Positions 49,184 to 61,931 of a stretch of DNA of 64,000 nucleotides are shown one piece after another. The notes under the pieces are model-generated. The model searched no databases and was not told where the DNA came from. It worked only from the letters and a program-made list of their open reading frames with translations. A program made the position numbers and the translations under genes. Source of the DNA: Nectonema munidae (lineage: Eukaryota > Nematomorpha > Nectonematoida > Nectonematidae); assembly GCA_030549495.1 (NCBI GenBank), contig JAUIRK010001007.1, positions 310,001 through 374,000 of the forward strand, written 5' to 3'. How positions within the stretch are numbered: the first letter of the stretch is position 1; every line of letters starts with the position of its first letter.

Positions 49184-52100
49184 GTAAGAAAGATAATTTT
49201 ATTAAAAAATGCTTGACTTGTAATTTTTGTTTGATATTTTGGGCATTCAGTCAAAAAATATCTTTAGCTTTTGCTCAGGAATGAAAATTTGTTTGCGTTT
49301 TCAAATCCACCACCAATAAGAGGTGAATCTTAGTTTTCAGAGATTTTTGTAGCGGGGATTTTAGTTTTCACGGAATTTGACAAGGAATCCAAACAACATA
49401 TGCAGGTTATAAATCTGTTTCAGCTAAGATTTAAAAAATTCTCTTCTAAGATTTTCCTAAAACCTTTATAAACTAATTAGTATTATCAATAATAATAAAT
49501 AATCAATGCGTGAATGTTAGAAGAAATTAGTGAAACAACTGGCTTAATAGTTTGATGACCAGAGTGATAGACGTCTCCCAAGGAAAGAATGAATACCTTG
49601 TGTTAATAAATAAAATTACATAGAAAAAAAGCAGAATACCAGTTTTTAAATTCTGATTGGCTTAGAAAGCCTAAGTGCTATATTAAAATGCATTCTTCAA
49701 ATAGGAGGCAAGTGAATCTACTACTTGTCAAAAAAAAAGCTAATCTATTCTTGCGAGTATTTAAAGTTATAGGAGCATTCACAATGCAATCTCTAAGTGA
49801 GTTCAATCCTTATTATAAGACTTATTATAATACAATAAGATTTCTAAATAAATAAAAAAATAAGTTTTGGAGTTAACATGAATGATGACTTCATCATTAG
49901 TTAACAAAATTTTTTGACTGTTTAACGAATTTTTACGAGTTAACCGATTTAATCGCAGTAAGCGCCCTACTTTAAAAGCAATAAAACTACTTTTAATAAA
50001 AAAATCTTTTAAAAATAATGCAGGAATTTTGGTGACTATTTTGCTATTTTCTTTTACAATGTAATTTGTAGAGGTAGAGTTGATGATTTTATTTCTTGGT
50101 ACACTGATACGACACAGGTTGTCAAAGAAGAGAATAAAATTTCAGCTTATTAATCTCATCTGCTTTATCTCGGATCAAATGAATTAACACTTTGAGGATC
50201 TGTGTGACAGCGCTATACTATAAGAAATAAAAAGCACCTTCTCAGGATATTTATTAAAGCTTCATTGAAAGAGGAAGCAAGCTATTAATCTTCAAAATTT
50301 GAGTTTTCAAAGAATTCTTATATATATATATATAAATATGGTGAAAAAAAACTTTGCTATTTGATAGAGTAATTTTTTTTTCCTTTTTACAAACAAATTG
50401 AGGAAGTTTGCAAATTCTTTAATTAAATATCTCCATCCCTTCGCTATATTTTCCATCTTACCATAACTACTTTACATGCAATATTCGCTAAATATTACAT
50501 GGCAAATAATTAATCAGAATAAGGTACAAATTTTTTACACATTGATACAATTAAATTTGTTTATGTCTGCTTCCTTCTCTAAAATCCACTTAATTTTGAT
50601 ATATCTCAGCATAAAAAACTTCAAAGTTGAAGGATGGAAGTCATTAGGCTCTTCCTTTCTTGTTTTGTAGGAAACCAATTTTAAGGCAGCTGATATTCAG
50701 GGATGTTCTAAAAGTAAGATCTCCGACACTAAAAGTGAAACTGTAACTTGATTTAAAGTATATTTAATAGCATTTTGACACTGATAAAAGGCAAAAATTT
50801 TTCGGTAAAAGTAATCTATCTTCAAGAAATCAAAAAAGATGCATATGAGTACTCAATCAGTAGTTCTAGTCAGCATAAAAATCCTTCTTAAAATTTGGCG
50901 CAATTAAAGCCCTTAAATTTAGAAACTTCTCAGAAGTTTTTTTTATACAAAAAAGAGAATTTAGGGAAAATATTTCCATTTATTACTTGTAATAAAAATA
51001 TTTTAATCAACAATGTGATTATTTTCTCTTCCAAGAGAATCACACTGAACTATGTAGTTTATCAACACTTGGACACATGTGTAGCATTGTTTTTTTTCTT
51101 GTCTTTTTTTGTTGCTAGGTTTATCAACGATTTGCTTCCTGGCCCTATTTAAGGCGCGTATTTTTCCTTTAATAATAATAATAATCCATCAAACGAATAT
51201 CTGAAAGATATTGGTCATTGATACTCACATTTTTTGTGTACAAATTCACTCATCCTTTACTTTTTATTGTATACTATAGCATTCTTAATTGATTACACAT
51301 TATTTTTTGAGGTCAATTTCGTTGAAAAAAAAGCCAACGATCGGTCTCAAAGTGTTTCGTTATCAAAGAGTTAAAAATGTGAAATTATACGCCAATATAA
51401 AGGAACTTCTTACTTAGCAAGAGAGAAAAGAGCAATATTTTATTCGGGAAAGGAAATCTTGAGTGGATATATATATATATGTGTGAAAGGACGTTTTGTT
51501 TCTATGCGCCGGGATGATATTTTAAGGATGTCATTAGCTATAGCAGTGGTTGTGTTGTGTATGTCGACTCGTAGGAGTTAATGGACAATGTGAAGAAATC
51601 TTAACTCTTGTAAATCAAATAAGTGTATATGACATAGAATACATATATTATATCATATATATGTGTGTGTGGCAAATAGGTGTGTTTACAGAGTTGACAG
51701 TTGAAATAGTTTTTAAAAGTTTGGATGATTTTTTTTGTTAAATCAGAATTCGTACACGTAGAGTTTGTTACTAGGAAGCAGAAAAGTTTTGTTGCAAGCA
51801 AATAATGTCAATGATAATAAACATAAAAATAACAATGGCGATAGAGGTGTAGAAAAATAATGATAAAAAGTGACACACATTGTTCCTCTATGCGTTTGAT
51901 TGAGTAATTGACGCACGCGTGGCGTATTCCATCCTCTTAAATTACAAGATGGAAAGTGAGAGTGAGTGCTGGTGTATGTAGGTCACGTTTCGTTTTGCCT
52001 CGCCCACTTAGAAGCGCTTTCAAGATGATTGATTTGACGTTTCAATGACGATGCTTCGCGTTCCAGCGAATCATTCATCTCAATGAAATCCCAGAGTCGT

Positions 52101-52292
52101 GTTGTACAATTTACCTTCCTTGCCTTGCCACATTCGATTCATCTCCGTCAGTTCAGTCCTATTCACAGAACTGATTCCTTGGGACAAATGAGGAGTTGTA
52201 CATTAATATATGTCAATAAATGTAGGAGGACCTGGAGATATGCGATAATTCAAAAGTCTTACAACGTGTATTCTTGTATGCATATATGTTTT

Positions 52293-52309
52293 TGTGTGTG
52301 TGTGTGTGT
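52293..52309. repeat. (TG)n microsatellite
   Basis: About eight TG units in AT-rich intergenic DNA. Confidence 0.9.
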
Positions 52310-55300
52310 CTGTATCAGTGATGCCATTATGAATTTTAGAAAAACTCAAGATTAGATTAAAAATAAACCTATAGGCTTAGCAAAGAAAAGTCAAGATTAA
52401 TGGATCATGTTGAAAAATGAGGAAATTAGGTTATTTAATTTATTCAAAATACCAAGATTGATGATCTTTTTCAATTTATTTACGTTTCCTTCAGTATATT
52501 CAATTTGACAGTAGTACTTTTTTTGATTTCCAAGAAAACAAGTATTATTTTACGTTATGTATTGTCTTGCTAGAACATGTAATGTTGATTCGAGAAAAAT
52601 ATCGTTCAACAGAATGAGTTAGTATTTTCATTAGATTAAATACCTGGAACAATGTACTATACAGTCTGTAATTACACGTAATCTATATATCAATATTTTG
52701 GTATTTTAAATTTTCATCGTAATAAAAATTCATTTTTTTAAAGATTTTACTTTAAAAAAAATAAGTGAAAATTTTAACATAACAAAGTATTTAGTATGCC
52801 TAAGTAAATCTTAGATTCTAGACTAGAAGCTCTCTCGCTCAAGTCTCTTGAATCCATTTCTATTTAAACTTTAAAGTTTCAATACAAATTGATTTCGACT
52901 TATATATGATTTTACCCACAAAAAAAGTGAAGAAATTAAAAAAATTTGATAGAAATCTTTTTCTATCCTATTATATTATCCTATATATATCTTCCTCATT
53001 TTATCCATATTTTGAGAGGTTAAAAGCTACTAGTAAATATTTAAAAAAAAAATCCAAGATATGATGACGAAAGAGATAAACACTTGATATTTGAGAATAG
53101 AAACAAAATATCCCATTTTAAATAGCTAGAAAGAACAAAATAAGTAATCAAACATTAATATTTGTAAAATCTTGCATGGAAGATATTTTTGGATAATCTT
53201 GATGTAAGATTTTTCACAGTATTTTATTTTTGATTGCGTGATATAAATTTTTTTAGCATTGAGAATTTTAATGATATAACGTTTTGTTCTGGATAGCGGC
53301 AGATGGATTTGACGACAGCTCAGAATCTAGTTTCTGGTTTGCTAAAGATCAATCACTTTCAACGACTCACATAATACGTGCAACGTAAGTTATCGGGTAT
53401 AGTTGCAATACAATGTATAATGCAAGTCAATGACCCCCATGCCAACTTTAATCAGGATGAATTTTTATTATGAAAATTAGGAATATACTTTCCGGTTTTA
53501 CTTGAAAAAATGTTTCAATTCAGAAATGTCCATAAGCTCAGTATAAATTAACCTTTGTGCCGGATTACAAGAATATTTTCCTTGTCTGCTTCTTCTCCAA
53601 CTTGCTACTGACTAACCTCATTTTGCAAAAGTTGATATTTACACTTAAAGTTTAGCAAATAAGAAAATAGTATAATTATTATCTCTATCCTTCGGATCAA
53701 AATTTTTTTATAATTTACTTATCGCCATCTTGATTACTGTTGTATACTGCAAACTCCGGGAAAAATACCTTCCACCTGTTAAAATATGCCATCTCTTACT
53801 GACCAAACCGAATACTCTTTCCTATATGAACAGCAATTTTCAAAGCATAGGACATACATTTATAGATATAGAAAAAATACTGTTGAGTTTTGAAATTAGG
53901 TAATTCTTTGATGCTTCAAAAATTGAATATACGATAGTTTAGCCCCCAAAAATTTCACTTACAGAAAATTAACGAAAGTTAAAAATAAAATAATCTTTGA
54001 AAAGATGTAGGAAGAAATAATGAATATAGATAAACAAACGGGTTTTACTGTTGTTGTAATTAAAAGAAATGCAAAAATTCTTATTTATGCGAACTGAACC
54101 AAATACATATACATATTATATACTTATCTTTTCAGCTTTTTAATTTTTATAAATATAATATGCAATCTTTTTTTCCCGTTCTCCAAATATCAAGATTTTT
54201 TCTCTTTCTTTTTGCTTATTTCCTCTGCCATTTTTTCTGAATGAACACCTCGCCTTGAAGTCCATCTTCTTTTGCCTTCTTTGTCTTGTTTGACTTTACA
54301 CTGGTGAAAAGTCTTTAAATGGATAAATTATAATTTATTTTGTTGTTTTAAAATACAACATATCTACACCCATTAGCAGCCCTTCCAGTCATAAAAATGT
54401 AAAGACTTTTCTCGTTATAAAAATTTTAATGTTTAAATTCTGTGTGTTGTTTCAACTTTGCGCGGGCTTTTCGTTAGTGGAATTTTTTGGATGAAGCTTT
54501 TGTGAGTGGGATTTCTTCAGGAAAAGCAATCCTTCTGTTTTCTGGATGCTTCTTCCTACAATACAACAACTAATTTATGCTGATATTTAATATCTTCGCC
54601 AATTTCACAATCTGCTAATATTTATTTATTTATCAACAGAAAAAAACACACACAATGGGAATGAAGACATATATGTAGCAAATTTTTCTTTTTACAAAAT
54701 TTTTTTCGAGGTTGATAGGATAGAGGAGAAATGGAAAGAGAAAATGATTCCATCGAGATGGAGAACTCCATTAAAGCATATAAAAAATTCAAGAGATCCT
54801 TAGAAGAGTTAAAATATTCAAAAGTAGGGAAAAAGAGAGATTCAAGCATTCATTAGTGCTCCAAAGAGAAAAAAAATAAGAGAAATGGAGAGGAAAAGAG
54901 TTGACATATGTTAATTAAGGCACTTTTATGTAATCAAGCATATACACATATATACACACAAATGAACATCTTATAAATGCTTATAAATATTAGTAAAAAT
55001 TTGGTATAAATCTAAAATATACCGTAAGAGATGGACACGCGAGATATAAGTTATAAAAAATGACAAAAGCTGGTTTTGCACAATTTGACGTGCATTACTC
55101 ACAGAATCACACACTAGGGGGCTGCTTGCTTACAAGTTTTTCCTCGAACAACCAACCTATCACAAACCGCTGTCATTTCATATAAGCTAAAATGCGGGAT
55201 ATGATGAAGGAAGGCTGTGTCCTTTTTTGAAATACGGGCTTGGTAGATCCGTTATGACGCGGAACATTTCTAACGCCGCTCCGTGTCTTGGACCTCGCAA

Positions 55301-55384
55301 TGGGCTCTATAAAGGATCTACTGTGTAATAACTAAAATCTATTATTATTAGTCAAATAAATGGAATTTAAAATACTTCATATCT

Positions 55385-55645
55385 TTCATATATACCATTT
55401 TTACTTTTAAATAGTTTTTTCGAATCTAATTTGTCTTTTATAATTTATAATTTTGTCTTTTTTCAATTCAAATTTGTCTTTTTTAAGTCCTAAAATGTCT
55501 TTTTTCAATTCTAAGCGCTCTTTCTCAAAATAAAATTGAAAAAGACTACTTAAGACTTAAAAAAGACAAATTAGAACTGGGAAAAGACATTTTACGACTA
55601 AAAAACAATTTAGAAGTAAAAATCGTATATATAGAGAATTGAATC
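55385..55645. repeat. Inverted-repeat element built of GTCTTTT units
   Basis: The left half carries four copies of roughly TTTGTCTTTT..AATTC/T; the right half carries the complement (AAAAGACAAATTAGAAC and AAAAGACATTTTACGAC). The outer ends TATATACCATTTTTACTT and AAGTAAAAATCGTATATA pair. It is a MITE-like foldback with internal tandem repeats. Confidence 0.65.
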
Positions 55646-56000
55646 GAAGATTAGGGAGAAAATGAGTTGTTGAAAAAATATTTGCTGATGATGATCCCGG
55701 AAATATAGAAATGAGAAATCATATGTTCTTCAAAAAATGTGTCTTTTATTATGGAAAGTATAAGATTTTATTTATAAGACACTTACTTTATTAGGAGGAA
55801 TTATTAGAAAACATGTTTTACATCCTCTCTCTTCAGCTAAATACAAAGAATGTTAAAAATAACAATTAAATTATCTTCCTTAATTAATTATACAAAATAA
55901 AATAAACACGGAAAAGTAAATATATTAGTATATAATATAAAAAATATATATAATAAATACTATATAAATAATTTTATGTGGTACAAATATTGTTTCTGTT

Positions 56001-56155
56001 TACATAAAGGTAAAGGTACCGTAGGGTGTTTTCATCGAGAAGGCACAATTGCGCCGCTTTTATCGAACTATGAGAAAGTTGGCTTGATGCGGGATCGAAC
56101 CCAAGACCTTGAGTTATCGAAACCCAGTACCTAACCAACCTTACTCACGCATCCA
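56001..56155 (-). repeat. tRNA-derived SINE, family 1, copy c
   Basis: A full-length copy on the minus strand: a GTGAGTAAGGTTGGTTAGGT head, B box GGGTTCGATCCC, then a body ending GGTACCTTTACCTTTA. It matches the 998-1150 copy over its whole length. Confidence 0.85.
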
Positions 56156-56375
56156 CATTTATTTTATCCACATAAATTTGGATTGTGTTTTCACACATTC
56201 TTTGTATAAAAATTTAACATTATTTGCATTTAGCGGAAGAAAGAAGATGAAAAACATGTTCTCCAATAAAGCATCTTATAACTTTCAACTCCTTCTTCCT
56301 TTTAATGATTTTATTTATGGTTTTGCCTGAAAAAATGCTCCTTCACTTTCAAAACGACCCTTACAAGGAACAAAA

Positions 56376-56458
56376 TCAGGATCAGGATGAGGATCAGGAT
56401 CAGGATGAGGATCAGGATGAGGATGAGGATCAGGATCAGGATGAGGATCAGGATCAGG
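56376..56458. repeat. Hexamer minisatellite GGAT(C/G)A
   Basis: About 14 units of GGATCA or GGATGA. It yields a Asp/Gln/Glu open frame on the plus strand and Asp/Pro/His on the minus, both by-products of the repeat. Confidence 0.9.
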
Positions 56459-57277
56459 CGCGTTCAGAAAACATAAATAGGGTGAGTGGGGGTGATAAAA
56501 CATGAGTTGCATAAAATAAGTATACTTGAAGTGCTCTAACTTTTTTTCCTACAATTGTATACATCCCTTCTCATATCCCAGAAAGACTCTTACAAAATCG
56601 AAGCACCAGTTTTGGAATTGGATAAAACGCAAAGTGAAAACTTTGTAAATTTCCAAAACACTAAGCTCCTTTTATCAAAAAGAATCGTTGGAAAAATAAT
56701 GGCGGGTAGTTTGAAGAAATGATATTTTCGTCTAAACAGAAGATTGAATCAGAAAAGGCTATTTTCAATATGTACTAAAAATTTTCACCTAATCGAATCA
56801 TATTTGAACACACCTCCTTACCTTCAAGGTGAAACGACGTTACCTCAGCTAAAAACGATGGCCCAGAGCGAAAAATCTTTGGTCGATAACGAAAAATCTT
56901 AGATCACAGCGAAAAATCTTTGATCATAGCGAAAATTTTTTGCCCACAACAGCTGAAGATCTTTGCTTACGGGGGAAGACCATTACTCGTAGTTGAATAG
57001 TATTGACTGAGAAGTCGAATTGAACTGAATGAATGAATGAATGAATGAATAGTAAATTTGTACTACTGTCATCCTTCTTTAACGAGTACACTCGTTCATC
57101 TTCGTAAATTCGATCAACCCTAAGCATTTTATGCAAATTTCACTCCCAAGGTCAACCTAATTTACACACGACAGTACGATCAATAAACTCGAGTTATATA
57201 GTAATGATATAATAGCGCTTGCTGTCAGCACATCCAACGTAAATCCTATCTTGTGATGTGAAGAGACGGAGGAATAG

Positions 57278-57513
57278 ATGCGATCTAACAAGAGAAGCAT
57301 GTTCAAAGTGGCTAATGTGGATGATTTCGGCAAAGCAGTGTCTAAAGGTGTCATCGTTGTGAAGCGAGAAGGTTTGCTCTACACCGAAGAAAAGTCAGGT
57401 TCTGTTCTTTTTCCTTTCGAGGTGGTTCGTCGTTGCGGACACTCAACCGATACCTTCGTGATTGAGTGTGGTAGAATTTGTAAAAACGGTTGCAACAAAG
57501 TCTTCACATTCAG
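57278..57513 (+). CDS. FRS2: FRS2-like exon: first part of PTB domain
   Basis: It encodes MRSNKRSMFKVANVDD through CNKVFTFR and ends at a GTATCT donor after TTCAG. TAG stands directly before the ATG: it is either an in-frame stop before the true start or the AG of an acceptor. The upstream bases are purine-rich, so the acceptor would be weak. Confidence 0.88.
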
Positions 57514-60500
57514 GTATCTTCCTCTTATTTTTTTTTCGATTTTTGTTTTCCCTCGATTCTCCGAAATATAAGGGAGAAATTATTAGTTCCAGGTTTACTC
57601 TCCCTTTAAAACTTTGTCCAAAAAATGTTGTCTTATTTCTATTAAAAAATGCATTACAATCACAAAGTGTCTAAATTAATATATGAATATCATTCGGAAA
57701 GAGTTTATACTCTCCTCGAAAGTATATAACCATCATTTTCTTTATACTTTATAAACTATAACTTCATACTTTATACGACTAAAAGTTCACACAAAAATCA
57801 TGGAAGAAATTCTGATCGTTTTTATGAGGAAACAGGCATTTTTGATTGTGGCAAAAGATTCATTTTGATTAGAGCTAATTCTTAGAAATATGGATGGAAA
57901 GGATGTTGATTTGTGAAAGTTCTAATCATGTTCATTTCTTATATATCGTGTAAGTATATAGATCTGACAAAAATCCCCCCTCACAAAAGCCTGGAAATTC
58001 TTTCTTACCTTTAAATTCAATAAAGTGAATTCTGCTTACCATTGTATCATTTGCTAGAATTAAAGTGAATTTTTTTTAAATATGTGCTAAAAAACAAAGT
58101 TATGTAATATACATGCTCAACTAGTCCTCTATCTCATTCTGAAGGGAGGGATTTTGTCTGTACACGTCCTTTTTGTGTTTTGTTAACACTAATTCTAATA
58201 TTTAAATCAAGTTTTTGTATTACTCTAATATTAAAATCTAATTTATGGCTTGTGTTAAACTCTAATATTAAAATCAAGTTTTTGTGTTTAAAAGAAAGGG
58301 GGTTCTGTCCTCTTTCTCATTTTGAGAGAAGGGATTTTGTCCAGGTGGGAGGGGGGCTTTTGTCCAGGGGGAAGAGGGGCTTTTGTCTGGGGGGGGGGGG
58401 GGACCCCAAAACATAGACTTAAAAAATATATTTCAATTGTCTAGAGAAATGAGTTATCATGTCTTCTTCTTTAGCGCAAAAATTAGTTTTTCAGATATTG
58501 CCAATTATAATGCGTAATGTTATACACTAAAAATAGCAACCAGAAAAAGCGTGTCTGTAAAATCTCTTTCATTAAATATATATTGTCTGAATATGGCTGC
58601 CATCTTTACTTCATATTGTGAAATTTTCATTAATGCATAAATTATTATTAACACATCATCAGACACTTATTTTTCGCCTTTGTATTTGTTAGCTGATTTG
58701 ATCGTGTTTGTGAATTTTAAGTGTAGACAAGGGATATACGTTTTCCATTTCATTCACAAGATTTCTACATTCCTCTATTTCAAGCATAATCCATTATCAT
58801 GTGTTGACTGTTGCGCCGAATGCTAACTTTATAAAAACATGTTTTTAGTTTACTTTGTTAATAATCAAAGAATCGAAAAATGTTAAAAATCAAAAAATAT
58901 TTATTCTTTTTAAATATATCGTTGGCTCCCCTTACTTTTAGTTTCGTATGTGCATAATTTGATAAAAATTAATTATTAAAGACTAGGTTTATCTTTCTAT
59001 TTTAAAAGTAAGGGGAGCCAACGATATATTTAAAAAGAATAAATATTTTTCAATTCTTTGATTATTTGATAAATATAATATTTAAAATCGTTCAAATTGC
59101 AAAGTATAGGTAATAACTTTTGTAACATCGTATGAGGTATCAAAATATGAACAGAAAGTTTCATATTTTTTGATTTTTTAAAGAATATTTTTCGATTCTT
59201 TGATTACAGAATTTTATTTCGATTATTTGATAAAATATATTATTTAATATCGTGAAAAAATTGCAAAAATATGGGTAATAACTTATCTAACATCCTCTCC
59301 CCGAATGAGGTATATCAAATCTTACATCTAGCAAAATATGAACTGATAGGTTGGAGATGAATTATCGCGGTAAACAGGTTGGAGATGAACCATCGTAGTA
59401 TACAGGTAATAACTTATGTAGCATCGTCTCCCCGAATGATGTATATCAAATCTTACATCTAGCAAAATGTGAACAGAAAGTTGAACATTGTCTCCCTAGT
59501 CATTTGTACATGGAATAGAAACCAGCGTAGTAAACAGGTTGGAGATGAATCATCGTAGTATACAGGTTGGAGATAACACTCAAGTTGTCTACCCGCGTTC
59601 AACCGTACAGGTTATGAGATAATTAATATAAATTTTTTAATTAGATTCGCCTTTTTACAACCATTATTATTTGCTGGGCAAATTTCGTTAATATAATACG
59701 CACTCGCTTTCATAAGGCACATATGTGTTTTGAAGCAAAAATTCATGGGAAAAACGATGTTGTATGACACTCTCAATCGTTAACACAAATAAATGAAACA
59801 CAGAAGTATAGATATTGTCAGTCATCACATCACTCGAAATGGCATTAATGATAAAAATTGATTGATTTTAATTACGTTATTGATTTTATATTCTCGATCA
59901 TAAGAAGCAGGGTGATTTTAGGGAAAAAACACTTCTTTGATACAGAGCTATGTGTAAGCTTTTTTCTTAATCTTCTGTCCTTAGTTGTTTCCCTTCTGGG
60001 ACGCCGGTGTCTCATTATTTCTGAAAGGAGCAAGATTTTTTTCACACCGAGCTAAAACTTAGACTATCACTTTGACGACAAGAATTTTGAAGATTATTAG
60101 TAATAATAATCTATCTTCTTTTTCAATAGAAATTTATATATTTAAAGGACTTAGATAGCAGAAGTCTCTTGTTCTGCTCATCCATCCCTCCAACAAAAAT
60201 TGAGAGAAAGAGTTGCTGAAAAGTGTAGAGGGCTGTAAAACTTTTATTCTAAAGAAATTCTATGTAAATGTATTTTCGACCAGTATGGCCTTCTTCAGAT
60301 CAAACATTCTGATGCAAGAAAGGAAAGCAGGAAGTAGAGTATGGAGAAGTCTTTTATTCAAGAGTTTTGCTCCACTTTAAAAATGGCGCGCGGTTTAATA
60401 ATAAGAGGAGCGTCAGAACGCTATTTAATCTCATAATTTAACAAAATGAGCCAATATTTTTAGAAACAGTGTTGAAAAAAATTCATAAAATTTAACACCA

Positions 60501-61931
60501 TACTCGTATACATTTTTTTTGGAAGCCTACAATAAAATAAAAACTCTTAACACTGACATACTTCTATAGTTGCCAATTAGATGGGATAGCTTATCTGTGA
60601 ACAATTCACAGTTTAAGTGAAATAGATAAAGTATATATAAATAAACAGCAATTATATAATAAATCAAAAGAATAGAAAATTCTTAAGTTATATTGAAAAA
60701 ATTATGTCCTTCAAGGTCTTTTATTCTTGGAACAAACTATTTTTGTAATTTAAATAATTTTTTTGATTTATTAGAGATTCAGTTGGGTAGTGGTTAATTA
60801 GATAACTTTTTGAAAACAAAATGTTATATCATTTTTTAGATTTATTCAGAAGTATAACAAATGCTTAATTTATAATCCTTTCAATTCAATAATAATAATA
60901 ATAATAGGTTAACCCTTTGAGGACGTTAATTTTCATGACCTATCATCTGCTTTTTTTTTTGATGGAATTTTATATATTGGTACACCAGTGTCACGTTGGT
61001 CGTCAAAGGGTTAAAATACTGATTTAAGCAAAAACGTATCGCCAAATTATACAGATTTTTGTATTAATAGTGGCCTCTCAGTGCTCAGGTCATTTCGTTG
61101 TTTCGCCAAATATGATATTCCATAAGCAAATATTATCGCCAAAAATGCTACATTAATCCTTTAATTTGTTTAAATAGATGCCCAAATTCAGCAGCACTAT
61201 TCAAAATGTTTCAAATCAAGATAGATGAAAATTTAAAATTTCCTAAACAAGAAAGTACTAACAACACAAATGTAGATGTCAAGAAACAAGTAAGCGAGAA
61301 AGGAAAGACCGAGAGCTCAAAAGCGCGGGAAAAGGGGTTTAAGCGGTTGTTCGCTTTGAGTAGCGTTTCCCTGCCCGAAATCAAAAACATCTATCAAAGC
61401 AGCAACAAGAAGGTGAAGAAGAACGTCGTCATTTTCAACGAAGACGAATCCGCTGACGTTAACAAAGCTTGTAAATTATCCCCGACAAAGATTGACAAGA
61501 ACACCGTTTTTTACTACAACAACCACTATACTTCACAAAATGTGCAAAGTAGCGAATTCAGAAAGACTTCTAAGTTCACCAAACTGAAGGAACAATTTAG
61601 GAATGTTGATTTAAATAAAAATTTGATTATCGATACCTCTGCTTATCAAGAAACAAGCCGCGTTTCCGCTACCAATTACATCGACAACATTAAAAAAGAA
61701 AAACCCTCTCCAACATTCTCCCACGCTATCATTACGAGTGTTGAGGATACAGAAGTCAAAGACCGCCAAGGCTACACATCTTTAAATGCTGCTCTTGATC
61801 AAAATAACAGAACGAACGATGCTGAGGTGAAATCAGAAAGTGAAGCAGGCAGTACTCAAGAGGAGAATAACTACCTGGAGGTAGATGAAGAAAAAACGAA
61901 GGCTTTAAGAAAAGTTCATTTGAAGAGTTAG
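57278..61931 (+). CDS. FRS2: FRS2-like receptor tyrosine kinase docking protein (IRS-type PTB domain)
   Basis: Exons 57278-57513 and 61178-61931 join in phase 2 to 329 codons plus stop. FRS2 proteins are membrane-tethered adaptors that bind FGF/neurotrophin receptors through a PTB domain and recruit GRB2 and SHP2. Residues 9-20 read FKVANVDDFGKA, matching the FRS2 opening FKVINVDDDGNE. FPFEVVRRCGHSTDTFVIEC and GRICKNG..VFTFR fit the LRRYGYDSNLFSFESGRRC and GIFAFK core. RCPNSAALFKMFQ in exon 2 fits the closing helix (CARAEELFNMLQ). The remaining 230 residues are polar and look disordered, with tyrosines in YYNN (GRB2-like YxN) and NNYLEVDEE (SHP2-like) settings; these roles are inferred. Starting at 57278 there is no myristoylation signal; see 49130-49183. 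IRS or DOK relatives are less likely because no PH domain precedes the PTB. Confidence 0.87.
58150..58402. repeat. Imperfect tandem repeats and G tract
   Basis: Units of CTCTAATATTAAAATC..AAGTTTTTGTGTT are followed by GGGATTTTGTCC/GGGGCTTTTGTC units and a run of at least 12 G at 58390-58402. It is simple-sequence DNA. Confidence 0.75.
58863..59068. repeat. Hairpin repeat, about 65-bp arms
   Basis: AAATATATCGTTGGCTCCCC at 58911-58930 returns as its exact complement at about 59013-59032. The pairing extends on both sides to ATAATCAAAGAAT at the outer ends, apart from a small insertion in the left arm. The loop is about 60 bases. Confidence 0.8.
59109..59630. repeat. Tandem modules of a complex repeat
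   Basis: A module GGTAATAACTTAT..AACATC..CCCGAATGA..TATATCAAATCTTACATC recurs at about 59272 and 59405, with a partial copy at 59109. A second motif, CAGGTTGGAGATGAA, then ATCGTAGTATACAGG, recurs four times. The nested order suggests stepwise local duplication. Confidence 0.75.
59998..60147 (+). repeat. 150-bp repeat, left copy
   Basis: It begins GGGACGCCGGTGTCTCATTA, includes TTTTTTTCACACCGAGCTAA, and ends TTATATATTTAAAG. It is over 90% identical to 62857-63001 by eye, in direct orientation. Confidence 0.88.
60910..61016. mobile_element. piggyBac-type MITE, second family
   Basis: TTAA-CCCTTTGAGGACG on the left and CGTCAAAGGG-TTAA on the right: TTAA duplication with CCC..GGG ends. It differs in its interior from the CCCATTAAG family. 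It lies about 160 bases before the last FRS2-like exon. Confidence 0.75.
61178..61931 (+). CDS. FRS2: FRS2-like exon: PTB closing helix and tail, stop
   Basis: It opens RCPNSAALFKMFQIKIDE after TTTAAATAG, completing the PTB helix. The long tail has a basic segment (KAREKGFKRLF), YYNNHY, SAYQETS, NYIDNI, GYTSLNAAL and NNYLEVDEE. It is clearly richer in G+C than the flanking intron and open for 250 codons, which supports coding. Two overlapping AATAAA hexamers follow at 62318-62328. Confidence 0.88.

Larger units (their letters stand above)
44997..57277. other. Region between the diverging collagen and FRS2-like genes
   Basis: Promoters of both genes should lie here, but I see no reliable core promoter in such AT-rich DNA. 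Content: (ATG)n microsatellite (45401-45432), hAT MITE (45984-46428), Tc1 relic (46470-47133), two SINE copies, candidate FRS2 first exon (49130-49183), a (TG)n run (52293-52309), an inverted-repeat element (55385-55645), a hexamer minisatellite (56376-56458) and a (TGAA)n run near 57025-57050. No other gene is visible. Confidence 0.6.
57514..61177. other. FRS2-like gene intron
   Basis: It contains a poly-G tract with TTTTGTCC/GGGG tandem units (58120-58402), a hairpin (58863-59068), tandem modules (59109-59630), one copy of a 150-bp repeat (59998-60147) and a piggyBac-type MITE (60910-61016). No exon is seen. Confidence 0.6.

Noticed and set aside
55060-55330. Small G+C-richer island, possible gene or CpG-type promoter
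   Set aside because: No open frame with homology and no splice sites of note; more likely a decayed repeat.
56305-56505. Acidic DQDED-rich protein
   Set aside because: The frame exists only because of the GGATCA/GGATGA hexamer array, and the opposite strand is open for the same reason.
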